A stretch of DNA of 64,000 bases from Chloracidobacterium sp. (GTDB lineage Bacteria > Acidobacteriota > Blastocatellia > Chloracidobacteriales > Chloracidobacteriaceae). The notes under the pieces were generated by a model. It made no database searches. It was not told where the DNA came from and saw nothing but the letters and a program-made list of their open reading frames with translations. Below, piece by piece: positions 36,601 through 44,718 of the stretch (position 1 is its first letter; every line of letters starts with the position of its first letter). The DNA is taken from the NCBI GenBank assembly GCA_025057975.1, contig JANWUV010000004.1:186001-250000 (forward strand), given 5' to 3'. A program made the position numbers and the translations under genes.

Positions 36601-36971
36601 TTAGTTCTAGCGCTTGTTTCAATCCGCTTGTAAGCGCGTCTTCAATCCAGAGGAAGTGTCGGAAAACTGGACTTCGCAGTGTTTATCGGCGCTGTTTCAA
36701 TCCGCTTGTAAGCGCGTCTTCAATCCAGAGGAACTTAACCCCGTGCCTCGTTGGAGGCACAGGAACCGGGAAAGTTTCAATCCGCTTGTAAGCGCGTCTT
36801 CAATCCAGAGGTAACTCCGGCCCAGGCCCAGACCTGGGCCGGGGATGAGGAATGTTTCAATCCGCTTGTAAGCGCGTCTTCAATCCAGAGTTTCACGGAG
36901 GCTTCAAATGCTAACATCGCATCAATACTTCAAAGTTTCAATCCGCTTGTAAGCGCGTCTTCAATCCAGAG
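30668..36971 (-). CRISPR. CRISPR array, about 79 spacers, 37 bp repeat
   Basis: There are 78 near-identical 37 bp repeats, beginning on the + strand GTTTCAATCCGCTTGTAA and ending CTTCAATCCAGAG. They run from 30811 to 36971, with a mutated copy at 30734 and a partial one at 30668. Spacers are 38-45 bp, average period about 79.5 bp. Read on the minus strand the repeat ends GGATTGAAAC, the usual 3' end in the crRNA direction. The decayed copies lie at the left. Both facts place the leader at the right and transcription leftward. Read as + strand codons, about 28 spacers encode variant pieces of one DUF1874-like protein and about 25 more fall into four other target clusters (see findings). No array-internal open frame is a gene. 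Confidence 0.99.
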
Positions 36972-37160
36972 GCTGCACTCGTAACCCCTTTGCTGTCAAT
37001 AGCCAAATAGCCCCTTTTGGCTAACCCGACCGGCACGACCAGCAACGGCACAAGCCGCCGCCGGCACGCCAAAAGCTAACTGTTTTCAAAGAAAGGACTT
37101 CCCCAGTTGGCTAACCTCCCCCCTTTTGGGGCGTGGACGGGGTTAGCCAACGGGTTGGCT
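36972..37160 (-). promoter_or_regulatory. Probable CRISPR leader
   Basis: This is the sequence next to the last perfect repeat, on the side expected for the leader. It contains the word TTGGCTAAC at 37017 and 37107 and its complement at 37142. GTTGGCTAACC (37106-37116) and GGTTAGCCAAC (37141-37151) form a perfect 11 bp inverted repeat enclosing a nested CCCC/GGGG hairpin. Such repeats could bind a host factor or Cas1-Cas2. The exact transcription start cannot be fixed by eye. Confidence 0.6.
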
Positions 37161-38166
37161 GGCAGGTGGAGGTACGCCTACCGCCAGCTGGCGTCCGGCA
37201 CAGTAAGCGTTCTTGGTTGCTGCAAGCAAGCGCTGGCGGCGGAGGCACGGCCGCTAATGTCGCAAAGCCTCTGCCCTCCCCATACACCCACCCCAGTCAC
37301 CGGCAAACTGTCCCTTTCACCCCACAAGCTTTAGGCATATGCTTCTCTAAGCATATGTTTTCAAGGCAAATCACAAGAGCAATTCCTACTCCCGTGGAGC
37401 AATACCCTAGCGTGCGCTGCGTAGTGGTTTGGCGTGGGGAGTGTTCCGTCGCTTTTCCTGCGTATGGCCAACTGCGACGCGCTATACCAAAGGCTTGGCG
37501 ACAGTGCCTGCCAACGCTCCCTTCACGAAGCGGCGTGGACTCTCTAGGCAAAACGTGTGTCACCCCTCAACATGGTCAAGCGTCCTCAAAGCAAGTCGGT
37601 GCATTTCGGCTTCTAGCGCAGAACGCCGAGTCGGCGCGCGATTCACTCCCAAAGCCTACGCAGCCGACATAAAGCCGTCCCGCTCGACAGGGTAGGGACG
37701 ACCTAGGGCCGTTTTCGCATCAACGCAGCCATACCTAGCATGAACTAATAAGCGATTTGGCGTGTGCCAGCAGACGCCGCCACGCGCCAAGTGAGCGCCT
37801 AGCTCGCTGCGTTTTCTCAGCAAATACGCCAAACTTAGAAAGGTTGCTGCGTACGCTGCTCCGTCCTCGCTCCGATGGGCAGAAACGGTGATGTTACCCA
37901 CCGCACGGCGCACCCAAGCTTCCTCCTAATGCGCGTCTCAGGTAAAAAGCCCGCTATAGCGCCGGTTGCCAAACCACCTGCCGAGAAATCCCTTAGGAGC
38001 GCGCAAACAGCGCCCACAAGCTTGCAACAGTCGCCGTTGTCTGCTCCCCGCTACCAAGCTGAATGCGCTTTTTGCCAATCGGATACAAATCATCCATTCG
38101 TTGTTTCCGCCTTGCCGGAAGCGAAGCAGAGGCAGCAAAGCCAACCATCGTGTGAGGAACTAACCT
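37161..38166. other. Gene-free stretch between the leader and the CARF-winged helix gene
   Basis: About 1 kb without a supported gene. Open frames here have no family resemblance and conflict with each other. A perfect 9 bp stem-loop, CATATGCTT-CTCT-AAGCATATG, lies at 37336-37357. The region is less GC-rich than its neighbours and may be the remnant of a lost gene or carry an untranslated RNA; I see no positive evidence for either. Confidence 0.4.
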
Positions 38167-39330
38167 ATGTCCGCTCCGTCAAAACCAACCGACTACAAAC
38201 GCCGCATCCTACTTGTCGCTACAGGTCTGACGCCGCAGGTCGTGACGGAAACCGTGTACGCCCTGATTCGGCAGCAACCAGCTTTTATCCCAACGGAAAT
38301 CCACCTCGTGACAACCAAAGAAGGGGCGGAACGCGCCCGACTATCGCTGCTGTCGGCCGACCCCGGCTGGTTTCACCGGCTGCGCCAGGATTATCAGCTG
38401 CCGCCTATCGCGTTTGACAGCGAGCGCATCCACGTTCTCCAGGACGCGCAAGGCAACCCGCTCGACGACATCCGCTCGCCGCAAGACAATGAAGCCGCAG
38501 CGGACGCGCTGACGACGCTGGTACGCGATTTGACGGCCGATGACCAGTCGGCGCTGCACGTTTCGCTGGCCGGCGGACGGAAGACCATGGGTTACTACCT
38601 CGGCTATGCGCTGTCGCTGTTCGGACGGTCGCAGGATCGGCTGTCGCACGTGCTGGTGAGCGCCCCGTTTGAGTCGAGTTGGTCATTTTTCTATCCAACA
38701 CCCTACGAGCGCATCATTGAAACGAGCGACAAAAAACTGGTCGACTGTCGAGACGCCGAAGTCACGCTCGCTGAAATTCCCTTCGTCCGTTTGAGGAACG
38801 GCTTGCCGCCGCGTTTCTTGAAAGGTCAAGCGCGCATGAGCGACGTGGTGGCCGCCGCCAACCGCATGCTGCAACCGCCGCAGCTTGTGCTGGATGTGGC
38901 GCAGAAGCGCGTGTGGGCCGACGACATCGAGATTACTTTGACGCCGACCGAATTTGCGCTGCTGCTCTGGCTGGCCGAGCGCGTCAAAGCCGGCAAGCCG
39001 GAAGTGGATCGGAGCGCGCCGGAAGCCTGCGACGAGTTTCTGGAACAGGCAGGGCGCGTCATGAACAAGATGAGCGGCGATTATGAGCGGCTTGAAAAAA
39101 GCCTGCTTGGAGACAAAGAGGAAAAGAAGTCTGCGCGCAAAGGCGATCGCGTCTTGACGGCGAAATACTTCGAGCCGCATAAGTCGCGGATCAACAAGGC
39201 CTTTGAAGAGTCGCTCGGCGAACAGGCCGCCCAACGGTACGCCATCGAAAACGTCGGCAAGCGAAGCGATCCCCACCGGTCACGCTACCGCCTGACGCTC
39301 AAAGACGAGCAAATCATCATCCGCGAGTGA
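38167..39330 (+). CDS. NE0113-family CARF protein with a PhoB-like winged helix
   Basis: Residues 10-180 match the CRISPR-associated NE0113 family: ILLVATGLTPQVVTETVYAL, IHLVTTKEGAERARL, LDDIRSPQDN, SALHVSLAGGRKTMGYYLGY and HVLVSAPFESSWSFFYPTPY. This is a CARF domain, expected to bind cyclic oligoadenylate. Around residues 238-280 the text reads LDVAQKRVWADDIEITLTPT then EFALLLWLAERV, which resembles the wing and recognition helix of OmpR/PhoB regulators. The protein may therefore be a second-messenger-controlled DNA-binding protein. Some relatives are described as ring nucleases, so degradation of the messenger is an alternative. It is transcribed away from the array leader. Confidence 0.85.
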   Translation: MSAPSKPTDYKRRILLVATGLTPQVVTETVYALIRQQPAFIPTEIHLVTTKEGAERARLSLLSADPGWFHRLRQDYQLPPIAFDSERIHVLQDAQGNPLDDIRSPQDNEAAADALTTLVRDLTADDQSALHVSLAGGRKTMGYYLGYALSLFGRSQDRLSHVLVSAPFESSWSFFYPTPYERIIETSDKKLVDCRDAEVTLAEIPFVRLRNGLPPRFLKGQARMSDVVAAANRMLQPPQLVLDVAQKRVWADDIEITLTPTEFALLLWLAERVKAGKPEVDRSAPEACDEFLEQAGRVMNKMSGDYERLEKSLLGDKEEKKSARKGDRVLTAKYFEPHKSRINKAFEESLGEQAAQRYAIENVGKRSDPHRSRYRLTLKDEQIIIRE

Positions 39331-39676
39331 AAGACGTTTCCTCACCAACCTTTCCGCCGAAGTATCGCACTGACGCACGCTTTAACCCTCAGGCGCTTTT
39401 CGAGCAATGTCCCCGTCAGCTTGCCAGCCGGCGGTAGAAAGCGTCACGTGCGGCAAGTAAGCAGACCGTATGGCGGAGAAGCTGGGCGCTCTCACGCCCT
39501 GCCCACCCTACGGAAGCGGCGCGTTGCTTGCCTCGCAGGTTGGGGCAGTCAGCTCAAGGCCGTACGCTCCTTACGCGTGCGGGGAAGCCTGCAGGCCAGC
39601 GGAGAGTTCAGCCTGTTCTCACAAGCGCAGCCATATCGTGAAGCTGCTTGAGAAACAGTCTGGCTGCCCCTTCCGC
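39331..39676. other. Intergenic region between convergent genes
   Basis: I see no supported gene, RNA or clear terminator in these 346 bases. Confidence 0.3.
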
Positions 39677-41065
39677 TTACACCGCTCGCTCGCGCAAGAA
39701 AGCCTCATAGCGACGGCGGTCATCGCGAGGCATTTCCTTGATGTAAATGTACACTACCCAGTTCCGTCCATCCGGGGCGCGGTTGTAGCGTACGGCAAAA
39801 CCACTCATGTGGACCGTTCCGTCAGGGAGGTCAACCTCAATGGCAAGTCGGTTTTTGAAGGCTACCGTGTGATCGCGAATGATGTTGAGCTGTTCTGTTT
39901 CAATCGTGCCGGTCAAAATGCGCAGGCCCTGCGGCGAAGCCTCCTGAACGCGCCCCAGAATCGTCCGTGAGCGGTTGCCCTCGTCGTCCGCGTCAATAAT
40001 CGTCAAGCGCAGAGGTAAGTCGAGGGAGGCCGCCGGCAGTTCCACTGGCGCAACTTCGGGCGGCGATGCTGCAGCAGCGGGTGACGCCGGTACTGTCCCG
40101 GACGGTGCGAAGTATTCCAAGCCACCCTGACGTTGCAGCCAATCCTGACAAACCTCATACACTTCGCGCATCGTCTGCGGACGTTCATCGGGCCGTTTGG
40201 CCAGCATGCGCATAGTCAGCGCCACTAACGCCTCCGGGAGCGCCGGATTGACGAAATTGAGCGGACGCGGCGGCGTGTTTGTTTGCATCTGAAGCACCAC
40301 GCCAGGTGACTTGGCCTGGAACGGCGGCGCACCGGCCAGCATTTCGTACAGGATCACACCCAAACCATAGATATCTGTCCGCGCGTCAAGGGCCTCACCT
40401 AGACAGGCTTCCGGCGAGGTGTAGTAGGGGAGGCGGGCGATTTCCGATCCGGTGTCGTCTGTCACCGAGCCAGCCAACCCCTCCTTGAGGCAAGCCAGCC
40501 CAACGTCGGCGACCTTGACCCGTAGAACTTGGGTTTCGGCGTCGGCAAAGAGAAAAATGTTTTCCGGCTTGAGATCAAGATGCAGCACACCGGCGGCATG
40601 CGCCGCCGCCAATCCTTTCGCCGTTTCACCAGCAATTGCAGCCGCACGGCGCGGTGACAGCGGCCGCCGCGGCCGAAGCTCTTGGCGCAGGTCATGCCCA
40701 GCCACATATTCGGTCACAAGCGCGACATACCCCTGCGCGATCTCCACAACGGCGTAGTAGGCTACGAGATTTGGCTCTTGAAGGCCAGTCAGGCGGTCCA
40801 GGCAGACGCCCAACCACTGCTGACTTTCCGGGCTGGTAGACAAATGCAACGGGAAAACCTTGACCAAGACCTGCTGCCCAGCGACGGCGTCCAGCGCAAG
40901 GTAAGCGTCACCCATGCGCCCGGCGACCAACAAACGGACGACACGAAAGCGGCCGCCCGGCAACTGTGTTGGCCCCGGCGGACCTATCACCAATCGCGCC
41001 CCGTCTTGGACACAGAAGCGCGCGGCATCCTCGTAGCAAGCGTGACATACTGGACACAGCTTCAT
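39677..41065 (-). CDS. Ser/Thr protein kinase with zinc ribbon and PilZ-like domain
   Basis: The 462-residue protein starts with a zinc ribbon (CPVCHACYEDAARFCVQDG) and continues into a kinase domain. The conserved Lys is in VLVKVF, the catalytic loop is HLDLKPENIFLF (HLD in place of HRD) and YTSPEACLGEALDARTDIYG forms the activation segment. The DFG motif is changed to DVG. The last 110 residues (LRLTIIDADDEGNRSRTIL ... VHMSGFAVRYNRAPDGRNWV) look like a PilZ domain, which usually binds cyclic di-GMP. There is no membrane helix, so it should be a soluble kinase. The altered HRD and DFG motifs leave its catalytic strength open. Confidence 0.85.
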   Translation of the reverse strand: MKLCPVCHACYEDAARFCVQDGARLVIGPPGPTQLPGGRFRVVRLLVAGRMGDAYLALDAVAGQQVLVKVFPLHLSTSPESQQWLGVCLDRLTGLQEPNLVAYYAVVEIAQGYVALVTEYVAGHDLRQELRPRRPLSPRRAAAIAGETAKGLAAAHAAGVLHLDLKPENIFLFADAETQVLRVKVADVGLACLKEGLAGSVTDDTGSEIARLPYYTSPEACLGEALDARTDIYGLGVILYEMLAGAPPFQAKSPGVVLQMQTNTPPRPLNFVNPALPEALVALTMRMLAKRPDERPQTMREVYEVCQDWLQRQGGLEYFAPSGTVPASPAAAASPPEVAPVELPAASLDLPLRLTIIDADDEGNRSRTILGRVQEASPQGLRILTGTIETEQLNIIRDHTVAFKNRLAIEVDLPDGTVHMSGFAVRYNRAPDGRNWVVYIYIKEMPRDDRRRYEAFLRERAV

Positions 41066-41236
41066 GACCTTGGCTCTGGTCAGCGGTCTTGGGCAGCGTG
41101 GCCTGTCCGTGCGCCGTTCTGCTGCGCTGTCCTACCACGTCGGCCAACGCAAGGAAACCCCACCTCTTCGCGGCGACACAAAAACCCCTTCGCCTGCTCG
41201 CTTGTCCAAAGCGATGTCGTCGCCAAGCTTGCTGGC

Positions 41237-41743
41237 TTACTTCGCCTTCTTTGTTGACTTCTTCGCTGGCGCGTCCGCCGTCTCCGCCTTGGGTTCCTTC
41301 TTGGCTGGTGGAGGCGTTTCCGCTGATTTCGCCGTCTTCTTCTTCTTTTCAGCGGCTGGAGTGTCTGAGGCGTCCTCCGCTTTCGCCGTTGTTTTCTTGG
41401 CGGTTTTCTTGGCGGACGCCGTTTTTGTCGCCGGGGTATCCGTCGCCGGCGTTTCCGCTACAGCTTGTTTCGCCTTCCCAGTCGCTTTAGTCGCCTTAGC
41501 TGGCGACGCTTCAGCCTCGGCTTTCGAGGCGGCTGACTTTTTGGCTTTCTTGGTTTCCGCTTCGGCCGGGGGCGGCGCAACCGACTCGGCAGCTTCCTTG
41601 GGTGGGGCGGCTTTCTTAGCGGTAGCTTTCTTGGCGGTGGTCGTTACGGTTGCCTCGACTGTGGCTTCCTGCTTCGCAGCGGCTTTCTTGGCGGACGCTT
41701 TTGGCTCAGCGTCGCCGGCTTCAGCTTTGCGTTTCGTCGGCAT
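41237..41743 (-). CDS. Lys/Ala-rich histone H1-like protein
   Basis: The 168-residue protein is almost wholly Lys, Ala, Thr, Pro and Glu, with many KKxAAK and KTAKK units, like bacterial H1-type DNA-binding proteins or the disordered tails of DNA-binding proteins. The ATG at 41743 follows GAAGGAG; the longer open frame upstream has no such site and a different composition. Binding to DNA or RNA is inferred from charge only. Confidence 0.7.
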   Translation of the reverse strand: MPTKRKAEAGDAEPKASAKKAAAKQEATVEATVTTTAKKATAKKAAPPKEAAESVAPPPAEAETKKAKKSAASKAEAEASPAKATKATGKAKQAVAETPATDTPATKTASAKKTAKKTTAKAEDASDTPAAEKKKKTAKSAETPPPAKKEPKAETADAPAKKSTKKAK

Positions 41744-41986
41744 GGGCGCGCTCCTTCTTGTACTTGAGGGAATGGAAACTACAAGATGCTGTGGTGCAAC
41801 CGCCCTTGTACCCAAGAACGATAACTCCACAATATCTGGTGTATAGGGTCGGGTCTCCAACTTGTCAATCGTTTTTTCTACGATTTCAAGAAAAACGCTT
41901 GTTGTGCGAACGCCGATAGCCTTGTGCGCGGCGGTACACTACATAGTATCTCCGTCGCATTGAGGTCGGGTCGGAGGCGGCAAAAC

Positions 41987-42529
41987 ATGGGATTCAAACG
42001 GCGAACAAAGTTTCAAGGCAGGGGCGATGGGCGGCGACCGATTTGGCGGTTTGTGCTTGGGGCTGCGACGGTCATCAGCCTAACGATGGTCGCCTCCGGT
42101 ACGCTTCAGTCACCCGGCGAGTTTTACTCCGATATGGAGGTGCGGCGGCGACGCGAGCGCGATGAGCAGACGCTGGCGGATTTGCGCAAAGCCGGTCAGG
42201 AACTAGAGGCGCTGACGCGACAACTTGCCAAACGGTTCGACGCTGTTCCGCAGGGCGTGCGACCGCAGCTTTCCAACCGCGACCTTGAAGACCTCAAACG
42301 GATTGAAAAACTTGCCAAGCGCGTCCGCGAGCTTCAGGGCGTCAGGGGCGATGGTGAAGACACGCAACCGTTGCCAACTGACTTCGGCGCACAGCTTGCT
42401 CTGCTTTCGCAGTTGAGCGCTGAGGTGCGGCAGGCGGCTGATAAAGCCTCGCGCTTCACGCTGTCGGTAGGCATCCTCTCCCGCACCACCCGCATCCTGC
42501 GTCTGTCACGAAGTTTGCGCAGCGGGTGA
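41987..42529 (+). CDS. Membrane-anchored protein of unknown function
   Basis: The 180-residue protein has a basic N-terminus, one hydrophobic segment (FVLGAATVISLTMVASGT, residues 21-38) and a long charged helical region likely to form a coiled coil. I chose the ATG at 41987. It precedes a VWFA gene by 38 bases on the same strand, a common pairing in Acidobacteriota. Function is unknown. Confidence 0.6.
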   Translation: MGFKRRTKFQGRGDGRRPIWRFVLGAATVISLTMVASGTLQSPGEFYSDMEVRRRRERDEQTLADLRKAGQELEALTRQLAKRFDAVPQGVRPQLSNRDLEDLKRIEKLAKRVRELQGVRGDGEDTQPLPTDFGAQLALLSQLSAEVRQAADKASRFTLSVGILSRTTRILRLSRSLRSG

Positions 42530-42567
42530 CGCCAACTGGTCGCCTATCGCCGTAGGAGGGCGTACGC

Positions 42568-43509
42568 ATGGGTCATCGCCTGTTTCGTCCGATGTTTTGT
42601 CCGGCGCGTCGTCACTGGTTGCGCGCCTGGCTCAGCGTCTGCGGCGGCCTTGCGCTGACGCGCGCGCTTTCCGCCCAGCGCCCTGCGCCGGCGGACGACG
42701 ACACGTTGCGGCTAACGACCGAGTTAGTGTTGGTGAATGTTACCGTCATGGACGAGCAGGGCGGTTACGTGCGCGGGCTGCGGCCGGAAGACTTTATTGT
42801 TTTTCAGGACGGCGCGGCACAGCAGATTGAGCACTTCAGTACAGGAGACGCCCCATTTTGCGCGGCCGTGATGATTGACGCCAGCGACAGCATGCGCGTC
42901 AAACTGCGCAATGCGCAGGCTGCAGCGGCGCATTTTCAATCTTTGATTCGCGCTAACGACGCCGTGGCGGTGTACGCTTTCAGCAGCGCCGTCGAGCAGA
43001 TTCAGGACTTTTCTTCTTCTCGCACTGTTGTCCCGCGCCTGTGGGCCTTGCGGGCGCGCGGAAAGACTCGGCTTTACGACGGACTGCGGGTTGTCATTGA
43101 AGCGCTTGACGCTCGTCCCGAACAGCGGCGAGCCATTGTTCTGATTTCCGACGGCGTTGACACAGCCAGCGACGCCCAGCCGCACGCAATTGCGCGCCAA
43201 GCCGCCCAAGCGGATGTGATCGTGTACGCCATAGACCTGCATGACGCGCGATTCCCAACGCGCCATCCGGCGGAAGCGCGTCATGCGGCTTGGTTGTCCG
43301 ATCTGGCGACGACAACCGGCGGACGCTACATCAAATCACCCGGCGGCGCGCATCTGGCGGCCCGTTTTGCGGAAGTCATCGAGGAACTCCGCGCGCAGTA
43401 CACGATTGGGTTTTACCCACCGAATGGTTACGACGGTCGGACGCACACCATTCGTGTTGTGGTGCGGCGGCCGAATGTGACCTGGCGGGCGCGGAAAAAC
43501 TGTGCTTGA
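42568..43509 (+). CDS. Acidobacterial VWFA-related protein
   Basis: The 313-residue exported protein has a signal peptide-like start, then TTELVLVNVTVMDEQGGYVR and LRPEDFIVFQDGAAQQIEHF. A VWFA domain follows with the metal site MIDASDSM (DxSxS) near residue 110 and LISDGVDTASDAQ near 200. These phrases define the VWFA-related family that is expanded in Acidobacteriota. Such proteins are thought to bind partners through a metal ion at the cell surface or periplasm. The next gene starts at or near this stop codon. Confidence 0.85.
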   Translation: MGHRLFRPMFCPARRHWLRAWLSVCGGLALTRALSAQRPAPADDDTLRLTTELVLVNVTVMDEQGGYVRGLRPEDFIVFQDGAAQQIEHFSTGDAPFCAAVMIDASDSMRVKLRNAQAAAAHFQSLIRANDAVAVYAFSSAVEQIQDFSSSRTVVPRLWALRARGKTRLYDGLRVVIEALDARPEQRRAIVLISDGVDTASDAQPHAIARQAAQADVIVYAIDLHDARFPTRHPAEARHAAWLSDLATTTGGRYIKSPGGAHLAARFAEVIEELRAQYTIGFYPPNGYDGRTHTIRVVVRRPNVTWRARKNCA

Positions 43510-43556
43510 CCCTGTCGTTTTGTGCTCGCCAGACAAATACGCGACGTTTTCACACC

Positions 43557-44543
43557 GTGGAAAGCCTGCTTTTTGTCCACAGTGGCACAGCCGTTGAGTT
43601 TTTGCTTTGTCTGCCGGCTATTCAGGCGACGCGCTGGCGCTTTCCAGAAGCGCGGTTGTGGCTGGCTGCGCCGAACTTCGCCTGTGACCTCGCCCAGCTT
43701 GCCGATTGTGTAGACGCGGTACACCCGCTTGGCGCGCATCGTTCGATGCTCGCTGGCCCCTCTCTCTTCAGGGCCCTACATGCGCTGACTGTTCTGCGCC
43801 AGCAAACCTTTGACGCGGTGATTGGTTTGACGGACGCCATCCCGGAACAAATCGGGATGCTGTTAATCCAGGCGCGACGGCGCTTGACATTGCGGATGCG
43901 CTCCGGGCGAGACAACCAGCATCTAACGGACGCAGCGGCGGCACTTGTCGCGGAGCTAGGCGTCACACCGACGCCGCCAATGCCGCGACTTGTCCTGCCG
44001 CCGGCGGTGCAACAGGCTGAGCGGCAAAAACTCGTCAAACTTGGTTGGCGGGAAACAGGACTAACATTCGTTTTACATCCAACGGTTGGGTTTGCGCCGC
44101 AGGTGTGGCCTGCCGAGCAGTTTGCGCCGCTCGCCGCCCGCTTGGTCGCTGAGTATGACGCGCAGGTGCTCGTCGTTGAGACCGAGGAAGAACCGGGCTT
44201 GACCGATCGGCTGCGAGGGGAATGGAAGCGGTACAAGCTGAAACCAGTGGTTTTGCGCCGCCCGCGCGCCGCGCTGCTGGCGGTCGCCTTAGCACAGGCT
44301 TCGGTTGTGGTAGGGAGCAACCGTGCGCCAGTTCACGTCGCTGTGGCGGTTCAAACGCCAGCTGTTGTGGCGCTGGAAGGGCCTCAAGAGGCAAGCCGGT
44401 TAGCGCCGCGCGGCCCACGCAACCGACTGCTCTATGCCCAACCGGGGCGTCCCGTCAGCCTAGATGATGTGTTTGATGCAGTATGTCAAGTGATAACGGC
44501 TAGCCGTACTGGCGCGCTTTTTGGGTCGGACGGCGGCGGATGA
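43557..44543 (+). CDS. Family 9 glycosyltransferase (heptosyltransferase-like)
   Basis: The protein starts VESLLFVHSGTAVEFLLCLP and has FDAVIGLTDAIPEQIGMLL, FVLHPTVGFAPQVWPAEQFA and ASVVVGSNRAPVHVAVAVQT, the pattern of GT9 lipopolysaccharide heptosyltransferases. The GTG at 43557 gives about 328 residues; a TTG at 43506 that overlaps the VWFA stop (TTGA) is an alternative. Some core motifs are drifted, for instance SNRAPVH in place of the usual SDTGPMH, so the donor may not be heptose. It would act on the cytoplasmic face. Confidence 0.7.
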   Translation: MESLLFVHSGTAVEFLLCLPAIQATRWRFPEARLWLAAPNFACDLAQLADCVDAVHPLGAHRSMLAGPSLFRALHALTVLRQQTFDAVIGLTDAIPEQIGMLLIQARRRLTLRMRSGRDNQHLTDAAAALVAELGVTPTPPMPRLVLPPAVQQAERQKLVKLGWRETGLTFVLHPTVGFAPQVWPAEQFAPLAARLVAEYDAQVLVVETEEEPGLTDRLRGEWKRYKLKPVVLRRPRAALLAVALAQASVVVGSNRAPVHVAVAVQTPAVVALEGPQEASRLAPRGPRNRLLYAQPGRPVSLDDVFDAVCQVITASRTGALFGSDGGG

Positions 44544-44718
44544 TGTTCACGCGCTGGAACGGCGACTGACAAGAAAACCTTTTCAGACGAGGTTTGGGGG
44601 TACTAGGCTTTCACGTGACAAGCCTAACCGCGTCGTCACTCCTAAAAACTTCGGAAAGGTCGTCACGCTCTTTTCCTGCCTCAACCACTGCTCTGTCGCT
44701 TCGAGAGGAAATCGCCCG

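Noticed and set aside
30726-36984. Many open frames inside the array, some over 150 residues
   Set aside because: They repeat the translated repeat and exist only because repeats plus spacers lack stops in that frame; they are not genes.
37107-38417. Open frames in the leader-side region
   Set aside because: They overlap one another on both strands, have no recognisable motifs and no consistent ribosome sites.
41237-41743. Plus-strand open frame rich in Phe, Ala and Ser opposite the H1-like gene
   Set aside because: It is the mirror of a Lys/Ala-rich coding sequence; the minus strand has the ribosome site and expected composition.
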